Positions 45,010 to 54,291 of a DNA stretch of 62,036 nucleotides are shown here, one piece after another. Both the position numbers and the translations under genes were made by a program. The first letter of the stretch is position 1, and the number at the start of each line of letters is the position of its first letter. The DNA is from Saprospiraceae bacterium. GTDB taxonomy: Bacteria > Bacteroidota > Bacteroidia > Chitinophagales > Saprospiraceae. Location: contig JAHDCJ010000013.1 in the NCBI GenBank assembly GCA_020629935.1, forward strand, positions 1 through 62,036. Reading direction: 5' to 3'. The notes under the pieces are model-generated. The model made no database searches. It was given only the letters and a program-made list of their open reading frames with translations, and was not told the origin of the DNA.

Positions 45010-47742
45010 ATGGATTCGATTGCAAAAATTGCTGCTTATTTTAAACGGTGTTATGAAATTGACTCCAACAGTCAAGGTATTTTAAATTTCCTTGGTAAAC
45101 AGGTAGAAGATGATTTGTTTATTGAACACTCCGATTGGATACAAGGTAAACTAAAGGCCAACCCTATCAATCTTGAATGGGGAGAATTTGTATCCAAAAA
45201 ACTAGCGCTGCATGCAAAAGAAAAAGCCTTATATGCTGGTTCTTTGTTCTTACTTGGCACCATGCATATCGCAGGCAAAGCCATAAAAATTTGTGCTCCG
45301 CTTTTATTGCATCCATTAGATCTTTCCTTAACTAAAGAGTTGGCTTTTGTAAAAATTCAAGAAGGAAAAACATTTTGGAATCCACGTTTTGTGCATCTAA
45401 TAAAACCATTATACCAAGGAGATGAACCATTAGAAAACATCCTTCTACATGCTTGCGCTAAAGATCATTTAGGCTTTGATGAAATCGGATTAATTGAAAT
45501 TTTATTTCAAGAACATTTTCCAGAAATTCAAATCGATTCGCTGGAGAAATTTCCTCAATTATTGTCCGCTGCTGATTTAGAAGATCAATTAAAAAATTTA
45601 CCTACTGACCATTTAAGTGTCGTTTCTGCTATTGGTATTGGCTTGGCAAAAAAATCAAGTTCTTCCCGTGGTTTGCTCAATGAACTCCAACAAATAACGA
45701 CCCAGAATTTAGCGTCAAAGCCTATCCAATCTATTTTTTTTTCGAAAGAAAATAAAAGTAAACTCAAAAAACCAACAAGCTTTTCTTTTGCGCCTGTGGT
45801 CTTGAGTCATGCTCAAGAAGGAATTATTCATGGAATACATCAACACCATAACACCGTGGTCATTGGGCCTCCTGGAACAGGAAAGTCGTTTACCATTGCC
45901 GCAATCGCTGCCGATGCTTTAGCGCATAATCGAAAGATATTAATTGCCGCAAAAACAGACCAAGCCGTACAAGTCATTGCCGACAAATTAACCTACGATT
46001 TAGGATTAGGCAAGCAATTTATTCGAACTGGAGAACAACAATATTTTAGAAAATTAAAAAAGCGGTTCCAGTTTATATTAAAAACATATACCAACAAAAC
46101 ACCCGATAAAAAAAGAACCGCGACGCTTCGTTCCGATTTAAAAAAAATACAAAAGAGAATAAAATCTTTAGAATCTTTTATCTTAAAAAATGAGCAACAT
46201 GCATTAAAACGAGGTGAATTAATTAATACGCCTAATCACCGTTTCATCCACCAAATGAAGTCTTGGTTTTACTTTAGAAATTTCGAAAAAAAAAGCATCA
46301 CGGATAATCCCTATTCGCTTTATTATGATTTACTACAACAGCGTATTGATCTTCAAAAAGAATTTATTGATATAAAATTTGAAAACCAACTCATTCAACT
46401 CATTCAAAAAAGAAAGGACGATTTTAATGTGTTTGATAAAGCCTTACGTGCACGCCTTGGAAGCAAAAAAGAAGCCTTATTCAAACAAAGCAATTTCAAT
46501 ATCATCCTTGAAGCATTTCCCATTTGGCTAGTCAATGCGGCCCATGTCAACTTAGTGCTTCCATTGCAAAAACACCTATTCGATTTGGTCATTATAGACG
46601 AAGCGAGTCAATGCGATATTGCTAGCGCTTTTCCTTTATTGAGTAGAGCAAAAAAATCGGTAATTGTAGGTGATCCAAGACAACTAAGGCATTTGTCTTT
46701 TTTATCAAAAAACGTGCAATCTCAAATCGCTAAAAACCTCCAGTTGAATCCTGAAAATGACCAACTCAATTATCGAGATCAAAGCATTTTAGATTTAGTA
46801 GCCAATGCTTCCAAAAATCGAACACAAATTCATTTTTTAGATGAGCACTTTCGATCTTTCCCCGAAATCATCCAATTCAGTAATCATGAATTTTATAATA
46901 ACTCGCTAAAAGTAATGTCCGCAACTCCAACGGCCAATCGACGAAAATCCGTCTTTTTAACGGTTACTTCTGGAAAACGAACCAAACGAGGAAAAAATCA
47001 AATCGAAGCGGATTTGATTTTAAAACAAATAAAAGAGATTATTGATGCAGAGCAAAATTTACCTAACAACCAATGCAAAAGTATTGGCATCCTTTCGCCT
47101 TTTAGAGCACAAGTTTCTCATTTAGAAAAACAAATCACAAAGCTTTTTTCATTAGATCAAATCCAACGACATCGATTAATTGTAGGTACTCCATATGCCT
47201 TCCAAGGAGAAGAACGCGACTGGATGTTATTGTCCTTTACCATAGATAGAAATACGCATAATGCCGTTTTTCAATATTTAAATAAAGAAGACGTTTTTAA
47301 TGTAAGTATCACTCGCGCACGATTAGTTCAACAAGTTTATGTTTCCATGCCGCATCAATTAATGAAGCCTCGTTTTTTATTGACTCGTTATCTAAAGAGC
47401 ATTGATCAAACTTCGGGCGAACAAGCATTCATAAAAGACCAAGACCTCGCACAAACAGATTTCACTAATGAGGTGATTTCCTTTTTATCTCAACATGAAA
47501 TAACAGAATACCACGAAGATTATCTTCTTGCTGGAAAACGAATAGATCTCGTTTTTATTTACAAGCAAAAGACCTTTTGCATTGACTTCATCGGTTACCC
47601 AAACCAACAGGCAAATGCTTTTCCTTTAGAACAATATCGAATGCTTGGTCGAATGAAAATCCCAGTCTTCCCATTAGAATATGCCCAATGGAAACTTTAT
47701 CCAGCAACCTGTAAAGAGGCATTACTTCATTTTTTCTCTTAA
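45010..47742 (+). CDS. UPF1-like SF1 helicase with a Vsr/DUF559-type tail
   Basis: 910 residues. An N-terminal region without known domains (1-265) is followed by Walker A (GPPGTGKS, 286-293), a coiled-coil insertion at about 365-480, DEAS (530-533), GDPRQL (554-559), LDEHFRS (610-616), TPYAFQGEERD (727-737) and VSITRAR (765-771), the SF1B/UPF1-like set. The last 90 residues resemble a Vsr/DUF559 nuclease: FTNEVISFL, KRIDLVF (Asp 846) and CIDFIG (859), where the usual IEVDG is IDFIG, so the catalytic Glu has become Asp and the next Asp Ile. Defence or RNA-related roles are both possible; the locus is housekeeping, not a defence island. Confidence 0.8.
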   Translation: MDSIAKIAAYFKRCYEIDSNSQGILNFLGKQVEDDLFIEHSDWIQGKLKANPINLEWGEFVSKKLALHAKEKALYAGSLFLLGTMHIAGKAIKICAPLLLHPLDLSLTKELAFVKIQEGKTFWNPRFVHLIKPLYQGDEPLENILLHACAKDHLGFDEIGLIEILFQEHFPEIQIDSLEKFPQLLSAADLEDQLKNLPTDHLSVVSAIGIGLAKKSSSSRGLLNELQQITTQNLASKPIQSIFFSKENKSKLKKPTSFSFAPVVLSHAQEGIIHGIHQHHNTVVIGPPGTGKSFTIAAIAADALAHNRKILIAAKTDQAVQVIADKLTYDLGLGKQFIRTGEQQYFRKLKKRFQFILKTYTNKTPDKKRTATLRSDLKKIQKRIKSLESFILKNEQHALKRGELINTPNHRFIHQMKSWFYFRNFEKKSITDNPYSLYYDLLQQRIDLQKEFIDIKFENQLIQLIQKRKDDFNVFDKALRARLGSKKEALFKQSNFNIILEAFPIWLVNAAHVNLVLPLQKHLFDLVIIDEASQCDIASAFPLLSRAKKSVIVGDPRQLRHLSFLSKNVQSQIAKNLQLNPENDQLNYRDQSILDLVANASKNRTQIHFLDEHFRSFPEIIQFSNHEFYNNSLKVMSATPTANRRKSVFLTVTSGKRTKRGKNQIEADLILKQIKEIIDAEQNLPNNQCKSIGILSPFRAQVSHLEKQITKLFSLDQIQRHRLIVGTPYAFQGEERDWMLLSFTIDRNTHNAVFQYLNKEDVFNVSITRARLVQQVYVSMPHQLMKPRFLLTRYLKSIDQTSGEQAFIKDQDLAQTDFTNEVISFLSQHEITEYHEDYLLAGKRIDLVFIYKQKTFCIDFIGYPNQQANAFPLEQYRMLGRMKIPVFPLEYAQWKLYPATCKEALLHFFS

Positions 47743-47805
47743 GAAAACAATCCCTCTATTCCTGATCTTTAACATTTTGAATCTTAAAGTCACATAAAAT
47801 TCTCG

Positions 47806-47813
47806 TATCTTTG
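47806..47813 (+). promoter_or_regulatory. Promoter -7 box of the radical SAM gene
   Basis: TATCTTTG, a perfect TAnnTTTG, five bases before the ATG. A good -33 TTG at the usual distance is not seen. Indicates a very short or absent leader. Confidence 0.5.
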
Positions 47814-47818
47814 CAGAC

Positions 47819-48841
47819 ATGAGTTTAAACCGAGCAGATACCTTAAATTTTTTATCTAAAATGTCTTTCCGTCGTATATGGAATGGCTTTAAGGTCGTGT
47901 GTTCTTTTTATTTGACTAAATGGTTTAAAAAACCAATCCAATGGGGATTGCCTTTTACCATTTCTATGGAACCGACTACCGCTTGTAACCTACGTTGTCC
48001 GGAGTGTCCAAGTGGTTTACGTGCTTTTAGTCGACCTACAGGAAATCTTAAAGAAGACTTTTTTCGAAAGACCATAAATGAACTCTATCGAGAACTCATT
48101 TACCTAATCTTCTATTTTCAAGGCGAACCTTATATCAATCCTAAGTTTTTGGATATGGTCAAATACGCCAATGAAAAAGGCATCTACACTATAACCTCTA
48201 CCAATGGTCATTTTTTAAGTGATGATAATGCGAAAAAAACCATAGAGTCTGGCCTAGATCGCTTGATCATCTCTGTAGATGGCACCACACAAGAAGTATA
48301 CGAAAACTATCGAAAAGAAGGCACCTTGGAAAATGTTTTACAAGGCGCGCGTAACATGGTTAAATGGAAGAAAAAAATGAATTCCAAAACGCCACATATC
48401 ATTTTTCAATTTTTAGTTGTTAAGCCTAACGAACATCAAATTCCTGATATTTATCGGTTAGCAGAAGAAATTGGTGTGGATGAAGTGAAACTCAAAACAG
48501 CGCAAGTATATGATTACAAAAATGGAAATCCTTTAATTCCTACCATTGAAAAATATGCACGATACAAAGAAACAGAAGATGGATCTTGGAAGGTTAAGAA
48601 CAAACTACTTAACCATTGTTGGAAGCTTTGGCATTCTTGTGTAATTACTTGGGATGGTCTAGTAGTACCTTGTTGTTTTGATAAAGACGCCACGCACCGA
48701 CTAGGCGATTTAAAAGATCAAAAATTTGTGGATTTGTGGCAGGGAGAAGCCTATGATGCCTTTCGAAGACAACTACTCAAAGGCAGGGATCAAATCGACA
48801 TTTGTAAAAACTGTACGGAAGGTTGTAAGGTTTGGGCTTAG
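47819..48841 (+). CDS. Radical SAM protein with SPASM-type C-terminus
   Basis: 340 residues. The SAM/iron-sulfur motif is CNLRCPEC (CxxxCxxC) after MEPTTA; GEPYINP and the SVDGTTQEVYENYRKEGT part fit the core barrel. The C-terminal Cys set (CVITWDGLVVPCCFDKD, then CKNCTEGC) binds auxiliary clusters of SPASM type. Related proteins modify peptides or sugars; no precursor peptide gene is evident nearby, so the substrate is not known. It converges with the GldM-like lipoprotein gene. Confidence 0.88.
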   Translation: MSLNRADTLNFLSKMSFRRIWNGFKVVCSFYLTKWFKKPIQWGLPFTISMEPTTACNLRCPECPSGLRAFSRPTGNLKEDFFRKTINELYRELIYLIFYFQGEPYINPKFLDMVKYANEKGIYTITSTNGHFLSDDNAKKTIESGLDRLIISVDGTTQEVYENYRKEGTLENVLQGARNMVKWKKKMNSKTPHIIFQFLVVKPNEHQIPDIYRLAEEIGVDEVKLKTAQVYDYKNGNPLIPTIEKYARYKETEDGSWKVKNKLLNHCWKLWHSCVITWDGLVVPCCFDKDATHRLGDLKDQKFVDLWQGEAYDAFRRQLLKGRDQIDICKNCTEGCKVWA

Positions 48842-48848
48842 TCTTTTT

Positions 48849-49526
48849 TTATTCTAAATGAAAAACTAAACTGTTTAATTTTCTTGGTTTTTCTTCGCCC
48901 GGACAAAATGCCTTGACTTGTTCAAAAACAACTACATCACCTGATTTGGCTTTTTTCAAAAACAACATCGCCGCTTCTCCAAAAGCACTACCCTCATTTT
49001 TTATCGTTTCACTTTTTCCTGTCCCTCGATCTAAATACCATATAGAAAAATGGTGAATTGAACAGGCATTATACCACTCAAAATTTTCGATAATCGCATA
49101 TAAATTTGTCATGGATTTAAAATCTTCTACACGCAACTTTCCATCATCGCTTCGATCTTCCAAATAAGAAACAGGATCAGGAAGATAATTCGCTTTTAAT
49201 AAAACCGTTTTCTTATTGGATTCATGACTTAAGACCACCGGATATAAACCGGGATGATTAGGGCGCAAAAACCATTCGCCTTTCTTTTCTCCTTTTGTAA
49301 TTACTAAAGCGGAGCCTTGATGATTTATACTAGCTTGAGGATGCACTTTGGCCAAATTATCTACACCAATATAAAGTTTATTGGATGTAGATAATGTTAT
49401 GTCTAAGTGATTGGTAACTGCGTTTACGTTTGCTTTTTTAGTAGGCACTTTTTGTTCTTCAACTTGTGTATTATTACAAGCAGACCAAAAAACGACTAAG
49501 CAAATAAAAAGCAAACACTTCTTCAT
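48849..49526 (-). CDS. Lipoprotein resembling the GldM C-terminal domains
   Basis: 225 residues. Signal MKKCLLFICLVVFWSAC with lipobox WSAC. The mature part reads NKLYIGVDNLAKV, ALVITKGEKKGEWFLRPNHPGLYPVVL, KANYLPDPVSYL, LYAIIENFEWYNACSIHHFSIWYLD and VFEQVKAFCPGEEKPRKLNSLVFHLE. These match, in order, the beta-sandwich segments typical of GldM/PorM periplasmic domains (YxGVDN, IPxPxA, ENFDFxxxFxVxSF, I.A.GPDG.xRxL). GldM itself has a membrane helix and is about 510 residues; here only the end is present with a lipid anchor. Third gene of an operon with DUF3089 and TraB/GumN. Confidence 0.75.
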   Translation of the reverse strand: MKKCLLFICLVVFWSACNNTQVEEQKVPTKKANVNAVTNHLDITLSTSNKLYIGVDNLAKVHPQASINHQGSALVITKGEKKGEWFLRPNHPGLYPVVLSHESNKKTVLLKANYLPDPVSYLEDRSDDGKLRVEDFKSMTNLYAIIENFEWYNACSIHHFSIWYLDRGTGKSETIKNEGSAFGEAAMLFLKKAKSGDVVVFEQVKAFCPGEEKPRKLNSLVFHLE

Positions 49527-49556
49527 TGATTTTATTTAAAATATTTAAAAGTCCAC

Positions 49557-50891
49557 TTACTTTAAAAACTTAAAGGAATCTAAAAACCGATTCATGTTGG
49601 CGTTATTGGGCGTCATCTTCATAGAAATGACTTGAATCATATACATCTTCTCATTAGCCAAATACTGTCGTACTTTGATGCGGGCCGCACCTTCTAAAAA
49701 ACCGACTTCATATTCTATGCCTTGGGTACCATTTAGATTAAGTCTTCGAGTATTGAGCAAATTTCCTTGTACTCGATCAATAACGCTTGCTTGAGATTTA
49801 GCCAAGAGATCTTCTACAAATTCCTCGTTCCATTCGGTAGGTTCTTCGGCTAAAGGTATACAGGTGGCTGCATAAAAATAATTATCATCATAAGCCGACT
49901 CTTCAGGTTCGTAACCATGCATCACGAATTCCATTCCCTGGGCTGTTTTTTCTTTTCTACTCTCTGACTTACCTGGAAATTCTACACTATAATTATCTTC
50001 TTTATCTTCTAACAAATACCAATCATTTAAAGAAATGGTCGTTTGCGTATGCTTAGCAATGATAGGCTCTACTTGGTACCCATCATTTTTAAGCAATTGA
50101 ATTAAGCCTTCTTTTCCTGGTAAATGTCCAGCCCCTACCGCAAAAAAAGTAGCGCCTTCTTTCATAAAAACTTCCATACTGTCTTGCATTGAATAGTTCC
50201 GCTTAATCAATATTTCTTCCAACATAGAAAAATGCGTTTCATCTGACCATTGCAATTCATCAAGTTTTTTCAAATCTGCTTTTTGATAGGCTTGAATCAT
50301 AGATTCCATCCAAGCATCTGCTTTATCCAGATCATTGATATATTTCATGACCACTTTAGGCGTATAAAATTCAAATAAGGGCAATTGAGCTTCTAGACCT
50401 TCTAAGCTTTTGGTAGGGATATTATTTTTGAGTGCATATTCATACAAATAATCATCAACAATCATATCCATGTCATGTTGTTCTTTGATTTCCATGATCA
50501 TCATCATTACCGCGATAGGTTTCATAGAATTAACCACAGAAACATCGATCCCTGTAGAAGCTTTAAATGCTTCATTTACTTTTTCAAGTTCTTTTTTAGT
50601 AAAAAGTTGATCTAGGGTTTCCCCTTCTGGCAACATGATTTCTTTTTCTATTGCGGCCATCAACTCAGGGGTTTCAATCAATTCCATAGCAAACTGATCG
50701 CAAGCATTTAATTTCACAAAAACAGAATCATTAAATTCAAAGGCACGCTTATCTTTAATATGAACTGTTCCATATAGATAAGAGGGTTTGGATAAGTTTT
50801 TCCCAGTGATTTCCCAAAGGAGTGATTGAGAAAATGCATTAGAAAAAATTAGGCTAATAAAGCAAAATAAAATGAGTTTGGATAAATTCAT
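49557..50891 (-). CDS. TraB/GumN-family protein with a C-terminal extension
   Basis: 444 residues. Signal peptide (LILFCFISLIFSNAFS). The TraB/GumN part (about 24-285) has the start SLLWEITGKNLSKPSYLYGTVHIKD, with the GTVH motif, a Glu in QFAMELIETPE and FFAVGAGHLPGKEGLI. These are the conserved GxxH and E residues of putative metalloproteases. About 150 extra residues follow. It lies 6 bases downstream of the DUF3089 gene and 30 bases upstream of the GldM-like gene, so all three are likely one operon. Confidence 0.85.
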   Translation of the reverse strand: MNLSKLILFCFISLIFSNAFSQSLLWEITGKNLSKPSYLYGTVHIKDKRAFEFNDSVFVKLNACDQFAMELIETPELMAAIEKEIMLPEGETLDQLFTKKELEKVNEAFKASTGIDVSVVNSMKPIAVMMMIMEIKEQHDMDMIVDDYLYEYALKNNIPTKSLEGLEAQLPLFEFYTPKVVMKYINDLDKADAWMESMIQAYQKADLKKLDELQWSDETHFSMLEEILIKRNYSMQDSMEVFMKEGATFFAVGAGHLPGKEGLIQLLKNDGYQVEPIIAKHTQTTISLNDWYLLEDKEDNYSVEFPGKSESRKEKTAQGMEFVMHGYEPEESAYDDNYFYAATCIPLAEEPTEWNEEFVEDLLAKSQASVIDRVQGNLLNTRRLNLNGTQGIEYEVGFLEGAARIKVRQYLANEKMYMIQVISMKMTPNNANMNRFLDSFKFLK

Positions 50892-50897
50892 AAATGA

Positions 50898-51929
50898 TTA
50901 TTTATTTAAAAATTGCTGAAGGCGAAGTAACACATTTTTTCTAATATTTATATAAAATAAATTAATATCTGCTACATGTAGATTTTTCATGTTCACAATT
51001 CGTGCCCCAGGCACACGTAATCGATCAATCCAAAGCAACCCTTTATGTACTCTAGCGCCAACAACACCTGGTCTAATTTTGTCAAATTTCCGTAGTACGC
51101 CACCTTCATTTTTAGTATTTGCTACAAATTCATCAGAAGTAGTCCATGATAAAGGGTTTGTTACTGCCACATGACTTTCATCTTTTTGGTACCAAGGCGG
51201 ATAATAACCATCGGCAAATGTTCGCCAAGAACAAAAGCAATTCGTTTCTTCTGGACTTTCACAGGCTTTAATGGTCTCAAATGCATTTTTTTCTACTGGC
51301 ATACCAATAAGATAACCGACTACAAATTGTTTTTGTAAAGGAGTACCATCAAAAAACTCTTTAACTAATCGGGTAGTATGTGTAGTTCCCTGACTATGAG
51401 AAGCAATAATAATTGGACGGCCTTCATTATAGTGTTTAAGATAATATTCAAACGCACGCTTCACATCCTGATAAGCCAAGTCTAAGGCTTTTTTAGCATC
51501 TACTTTTTGATTCCCATAATATACATGCAAATGACCTTGACGATATCGTGGTGCATAAATTCGCCCCGCTTCATTAAATACAGAAGCTTGATATTTGATG
51601 GTAGATTCATCGCATTTTTGATTCAATGCTTCATCACTTAAATCTCCATTCCAATTGGTTTCATGGGGTTTTTCTCCAGAATACATTGTAGGATGTACAA
51701 AAAAAACATCCGCTTTTGCGGTAGCTTGTTTTTCTTCTAATCCAGCAGGCGTTTCATCTGCAAAATCATTGGTTGTTGGTAAGGCTGCCCAATGTTCATC
51801 ATTTGAATAATCAGGCGCTTCGGGTGTGGCGATTTCTTCGAAGGAATAAGTAGGATAATGTTTGTAAGGAAGTTGGGCAAAGAGGGTAGAAGTAGAAATA
51901 AGGGAAAACAGGAATAAGGCTTTTTTCAT
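50898..51929 (-). CDS. DUF3089 alpha/beta-hydrolase-like protein
   Basis: 343 residues with a signal peptide (MKKALFLFSLISTSTLFAQ). The alpha/beta hydrolase fold has the nucleophile elbow IIASHSQGTTHTTRLVKEF (Ser in SHSQG), DVFFVHPTMYSG at the N-terminus and a His candidate near the end (NMKNLHVADINLFY), as in the DUF3089 family. Probable periplasmic hydrolase. It heads the operon followed by the TraB/GumN gene. Confidence 0.88.
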   Translation of the reverse strand: MKKALFLFSLISTSTLFAQLPYKHYPTYSFEEIATPEAPDYSNDEHWAALPTTNDFADETPAGLEEKQATAKADVFFVHPTMYSGEKPHETNWNGDLSDEALNQKCDESTIKYQASVFNEAGRIYAPRYRQGHLHVYYGNQKVDAKKALDLAYQDVKRAFEYYLKHYNEGRPIIIASHSQGTTHTTRLVKEFFDGTPLQKQFVVGYLIGMPVEKNAFETIKACESPEETNCFCSWRTFADGYYPPWYQKDESHVAVTNPLSWTTSDEFVANTKNEGGVLRKFDKIRPGVVGARVHKGLLWIDRLRVPGARIVNMKNLHVADINLFYINIRKNVLLRLQQFLNK

Positions 51930-52005
51930 TTTTTAATAAAATTTGATTTGACGTTGTTTACGATGTAGAAAAATTCCTTGCAATAATTATACCTTAAATA
52001 AAGAT

Positions 52006-52389
52006 TTAGGATAATTCGTCAAATGCCGATCGAGTTTGTTGGGTATCATATATAATGTGAAGTTTTTTTATTTTTCCATTGAGTTGAAAATAAAACAAAT
52101 CTACACAGTCAAAGTTTACTTCTTCCCCAGAACTTAATGTCCAAGCATAATTAAAAAATGCCGCATAAACCAAATGACCATTATTAAACACTTCTTTTCT
52201 TATAATCTTCGATGCTTTAGTGTCCGCAGCCAATGAGGTATAAAAATCATGCGCCGTTCGCAATCCATAAAGCGGAGATTCCACTTCAGCATCTTTTTCA
52301 AATAAGTCGAGAATCCCCATAACATCTCCCTTTTCTAAGGCAGACAAGTATTTTGTAATAGTTTGAGTATAAATGGCATCTTGTTTCAT
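52006..52389 (-). CDS. SnoaL/NTF2-like protein
   Basis: 127 residues, the cone-shaped alpha+beta NTF2 fold: YLSALEKGDVMGILDLFEKDAEVESPLYGL, ASKIIRKEVFNNGHLVYAAFFNYAW and VDLFYFQLNGKIKKLHIIYD. Members bind small hydrophobic ligands or act as isomerases; no specific role can be given. Gene stands alone, 76 bases beyond the start of the DUF3089 gene on the same strand. Confidence 0.8.
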   Translation of the reverse strand: MKQDAIYTQTITKYLSALEKGDVMGILDLFEKDAEVESPLYGLRTAHDFYTSLAADTKASKIIRKEVFNNGHLVYAAFFNYAWTLSSGEEVNFDCVDLFYFQLNGKIKKLHIIYDTQQTRSAFDELS

Positions 52390-52617
52390 GACTTTATTTC
52401 TTTTCGAATAAAAATAAAAACAAGCTTCTGAAAATCACTTAAATCCTTTAAAACAAACCGCTTGCATAAAATGAGTGTGCGAAAATAGAACTGTTTATCA
52501 GTAAGTTACAAAAAACGTTTTGAATTATTTTTAAGGAAAGCTTGTATTTTGTGTGAAAGAAAACTATCTTTGCACTCGCTAATAAACAAAAATTATTTTT
52601 CTTATAAAAAAACAATC
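52390..52617. other. Control region of the ribosomal protein cluster
   Basis: About 230 bases between the NTF2-like gene (-) and rplM (+). Holds the rplM promoter and its short leader; no ORF seen. An ATG-like upstream frame reaching back into the promoter is not considered real. Confidence 0.6.
52542..52572 (+). promoter_or_regulatory. rplM-rpsI promoter
   Basis: TTG (52542-52544), a 20-base spacer, then TATCTTTG (52565-52572), a full match to the Bacteroidota housekeeping promoter. Predicted leader about 40 bases before the rplM ATG. It shows that upstream in-frame codons belong to the promoter and are not part of rplM. Confidence 0.8.
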
Positions 52618-53061
52618 ATGGATACATTAAGTTACAAAACCAAGTCCATGCGAAAAGAAGATGTCCAACGTGATTGGTACATAGTTGATGCTCAAGGAAT
52701 GACTTTGGGAAGAATGTGTACAAAAATTGCGACGGTATTACGAGGAAAGCACAAAGCAAGCTTTACTCCGCATGTAGATTGTGGCGATAACATTATCGTT
52801 ATCAACGCCGACAAGGTTCGACTTACGGGAAATAAAATGGATGATAAAGTTTATTTTTCTCACTCAGGTTACCCCGGCGGTCAAAAAAGCATTACGGCAA
52901 AAGAGCTTTTAGCTAAAAAGCCTTATGCACTTATTGAGAAATCAGTAAAAGGAATGCTACCTAAAAATAAATTAGGCCGAGCAATGTTCAAAAAACTATT
53001 TGTTTACGCTGGTGCAGAGCATCCACATGCCGCGCAAAAACCACAAACACTAAAATTTTAA
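52618..53061 (+). CDS. rplM: 50S ribosomal protein L13
   Basis: 147 residues from the ATG at 52618, the usual Bacteroidota L13 start ([11 protein letters not shown]). L13 signature segments: [66 protein letters not shown] and [21 protein letters not shown], with HPHAAQKP at the end. The longer upstream frame overlaps the promoter and is not used. rpsI follows after nine bases, as usual. Confidence 0.97.
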   Translation: MDTLSYKTKSMRKEDVQRDWYIVDAQGMTLGRMCTKIATVLRGKHKASFTPHVDCGDNIIVINADKVRLTGNKMDDKVYFSHSGYPGGQKSITAKELLAKKPYALIEKSVKGMLPKNKLGRAMFKKLFVYAGAEHPHAAQKPQTLKF

Positions 53062-53070
53062 TGCTTCATT

Positions 53071-53457
53071 ATGGAAATAATTAATGCACTAGGCAGAAGA
53101 AAAGCAGCAGTCGCTCGAGTCTATGTTAAGCAAGGAAGTGGAAATATTCAGATCAATAGCAAAGACTATAAAGATTACTTCCCTTTAGTACAAATTCAAA
53201 ACACAGTTTTGGAACCGCTTAAAGAAGTAGAAGTTGAGTCTCTTTATGACATCAAAGTAACCGTTAAAGGTGGAGGATATAAAGGACAAGCAGAAGCCAT
53301 TCGATTAGGGATTTCAAGAGCTTTGGTTAAATTGAACGAAGAGTTCAAATCACCATTGAAAGTTAAGAAAATGCTTACTCGAGATTCTCGTGTGGTTGAA
53401 CGTAAAAAATACGGAAAACCAAAAGCAAGAAAGAGCTTCCAGTTCTCAAAACGTTAA
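53071..53457 (+). CDS. rpsI: 30S ribosomal protein S9
   Basis: 128 residues, with the S9 N-terminal NALGRRKAAVARVYVKQGSGNIQIN and the C-terminal Lys/Arg-rich tail VERKKYGKPKARKSFQFSKR that contacts tRNA in the P site. Nine bases after rplM, transcribed with it; rpsB is next after 66 bases. Confidence 0.97.
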   Translation: MEIINALGRRKAAVARVYVKQGSGNIQINSKDYKDYFPLVQIQNTVLEPLKEVEVESLYDIKVTVKGGGYKGQAEAIRLGISRALVKLNEEFKSPLKVKKMLTRDSRVVERKKYGKPKARKSFQFSKR

Positions 53458-53523
53458 TCCTATTTTTAACTTGCCTCGCCGATTTATTCGGCTATTACTT
53501 AAATTTATCAACTTTAAATAAAC

Positions 53524-54243
53524 ATGGAAACACCTAAATACGAGGAACTGTTGAATGCAGGCGTTCACTTTGGACACCTAAAGAAAAAATGGAACCCAGC
53601 CATGCGCCCATACATTTTTATGGAGCGAAAAGGAATACACATTATAGACCTTAACCGAACAGCAGAATGTCTTGAACGTTCAGGAAAAGCTATTCGTCAA
53701 ATCGCTAAATCAGGAAAGAAAATCCTTTTTGTAGCTACTAAAAAACAAGCGCGTCAAATCGTTATCGATGCAGCGAAAAGTGTTGGAATGCCATACGTAA
53801 CTGACCGATGGTTGGGAGGTATGCTTACTAACTTTGCTACCATTCGAAAATCGATCAAGAAAATGCAAAATTATGATCGAATGCTTGCTGACGGTACATT
53901 AACCAATGTAACCAAGAAAGAGCGATTGATGATCACTCGGGAAAAAACAAAATTGGAGCGTGTATTAGGAGGAATCGCTAACTTAAATCGTCTTCCAAGT
54001 GCGATTTTTATTGTAGATATTCACCACGAACATATTGCAGTAGCTGAAGCCAACAAATTAGGTATGCGTACCTTTGCAATGGTTGATTCTAACTCTGATC
54101 CAAGAAAAGTAGACTTTCCTATTCCTGCAAATGATGATGCAGCAAAATCTGTAGAAATCATTACTAAGTATATCACCAATGCGATAAAACTTGGTTTGGA
54201 AGATAGAAACAAAGCTAAAACGCAAAAAGAAAGCGCTAAATAA
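53524..54243 (+). CDS. rpsB: 30S ribosomal protein S2
   Basis: 239 residues. S2 signatures LLNAGVHFGHLKKKWNPAMRPYIFMER, FVATKKQARQIVIDAA, RWLGGMLTNFATIRKSI, and IVDIHHEHIAVAEANKLG. The bacterial order with tsf (EF-Ts) next is the common rpsB-tsf-pyrH-frr arrangement. C-terminal Lys-rich tail as usual. Confidence 0.98.
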   Translation: METPKYEELLNAGVHFGHLKKKWNPAMRPYIFMERKGIHIIDLNRTAECLERSGKAIRQIAKSGKKILFVATKKQARQIVIDAAKSVGMPYVTDRWLGGMLTNFATIRKSIKKMQNYDRMLADGTLTNVTKKERLMITREKTKLERVLGGIANLNRLPSAIFIVDIHHEHIAVAEANKLGMRTFAMVDSNSDPRKVDFPIPANDDAAKSVEIITKYITNAIKLGLEDRNKAKTQKESAK

Positions 54244-54291
54244 TTTTAATTTAAAAACCGGGAATTTCCCACTAAATAATTCAAATTCATT

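Noticed and set aside
47819..48841. RiPP-maturase role for the radical SAM/SPASM protein
   Set aside because: No precursor-peptide-like small ORF or leader peptidase was found in the adjacent sequence.
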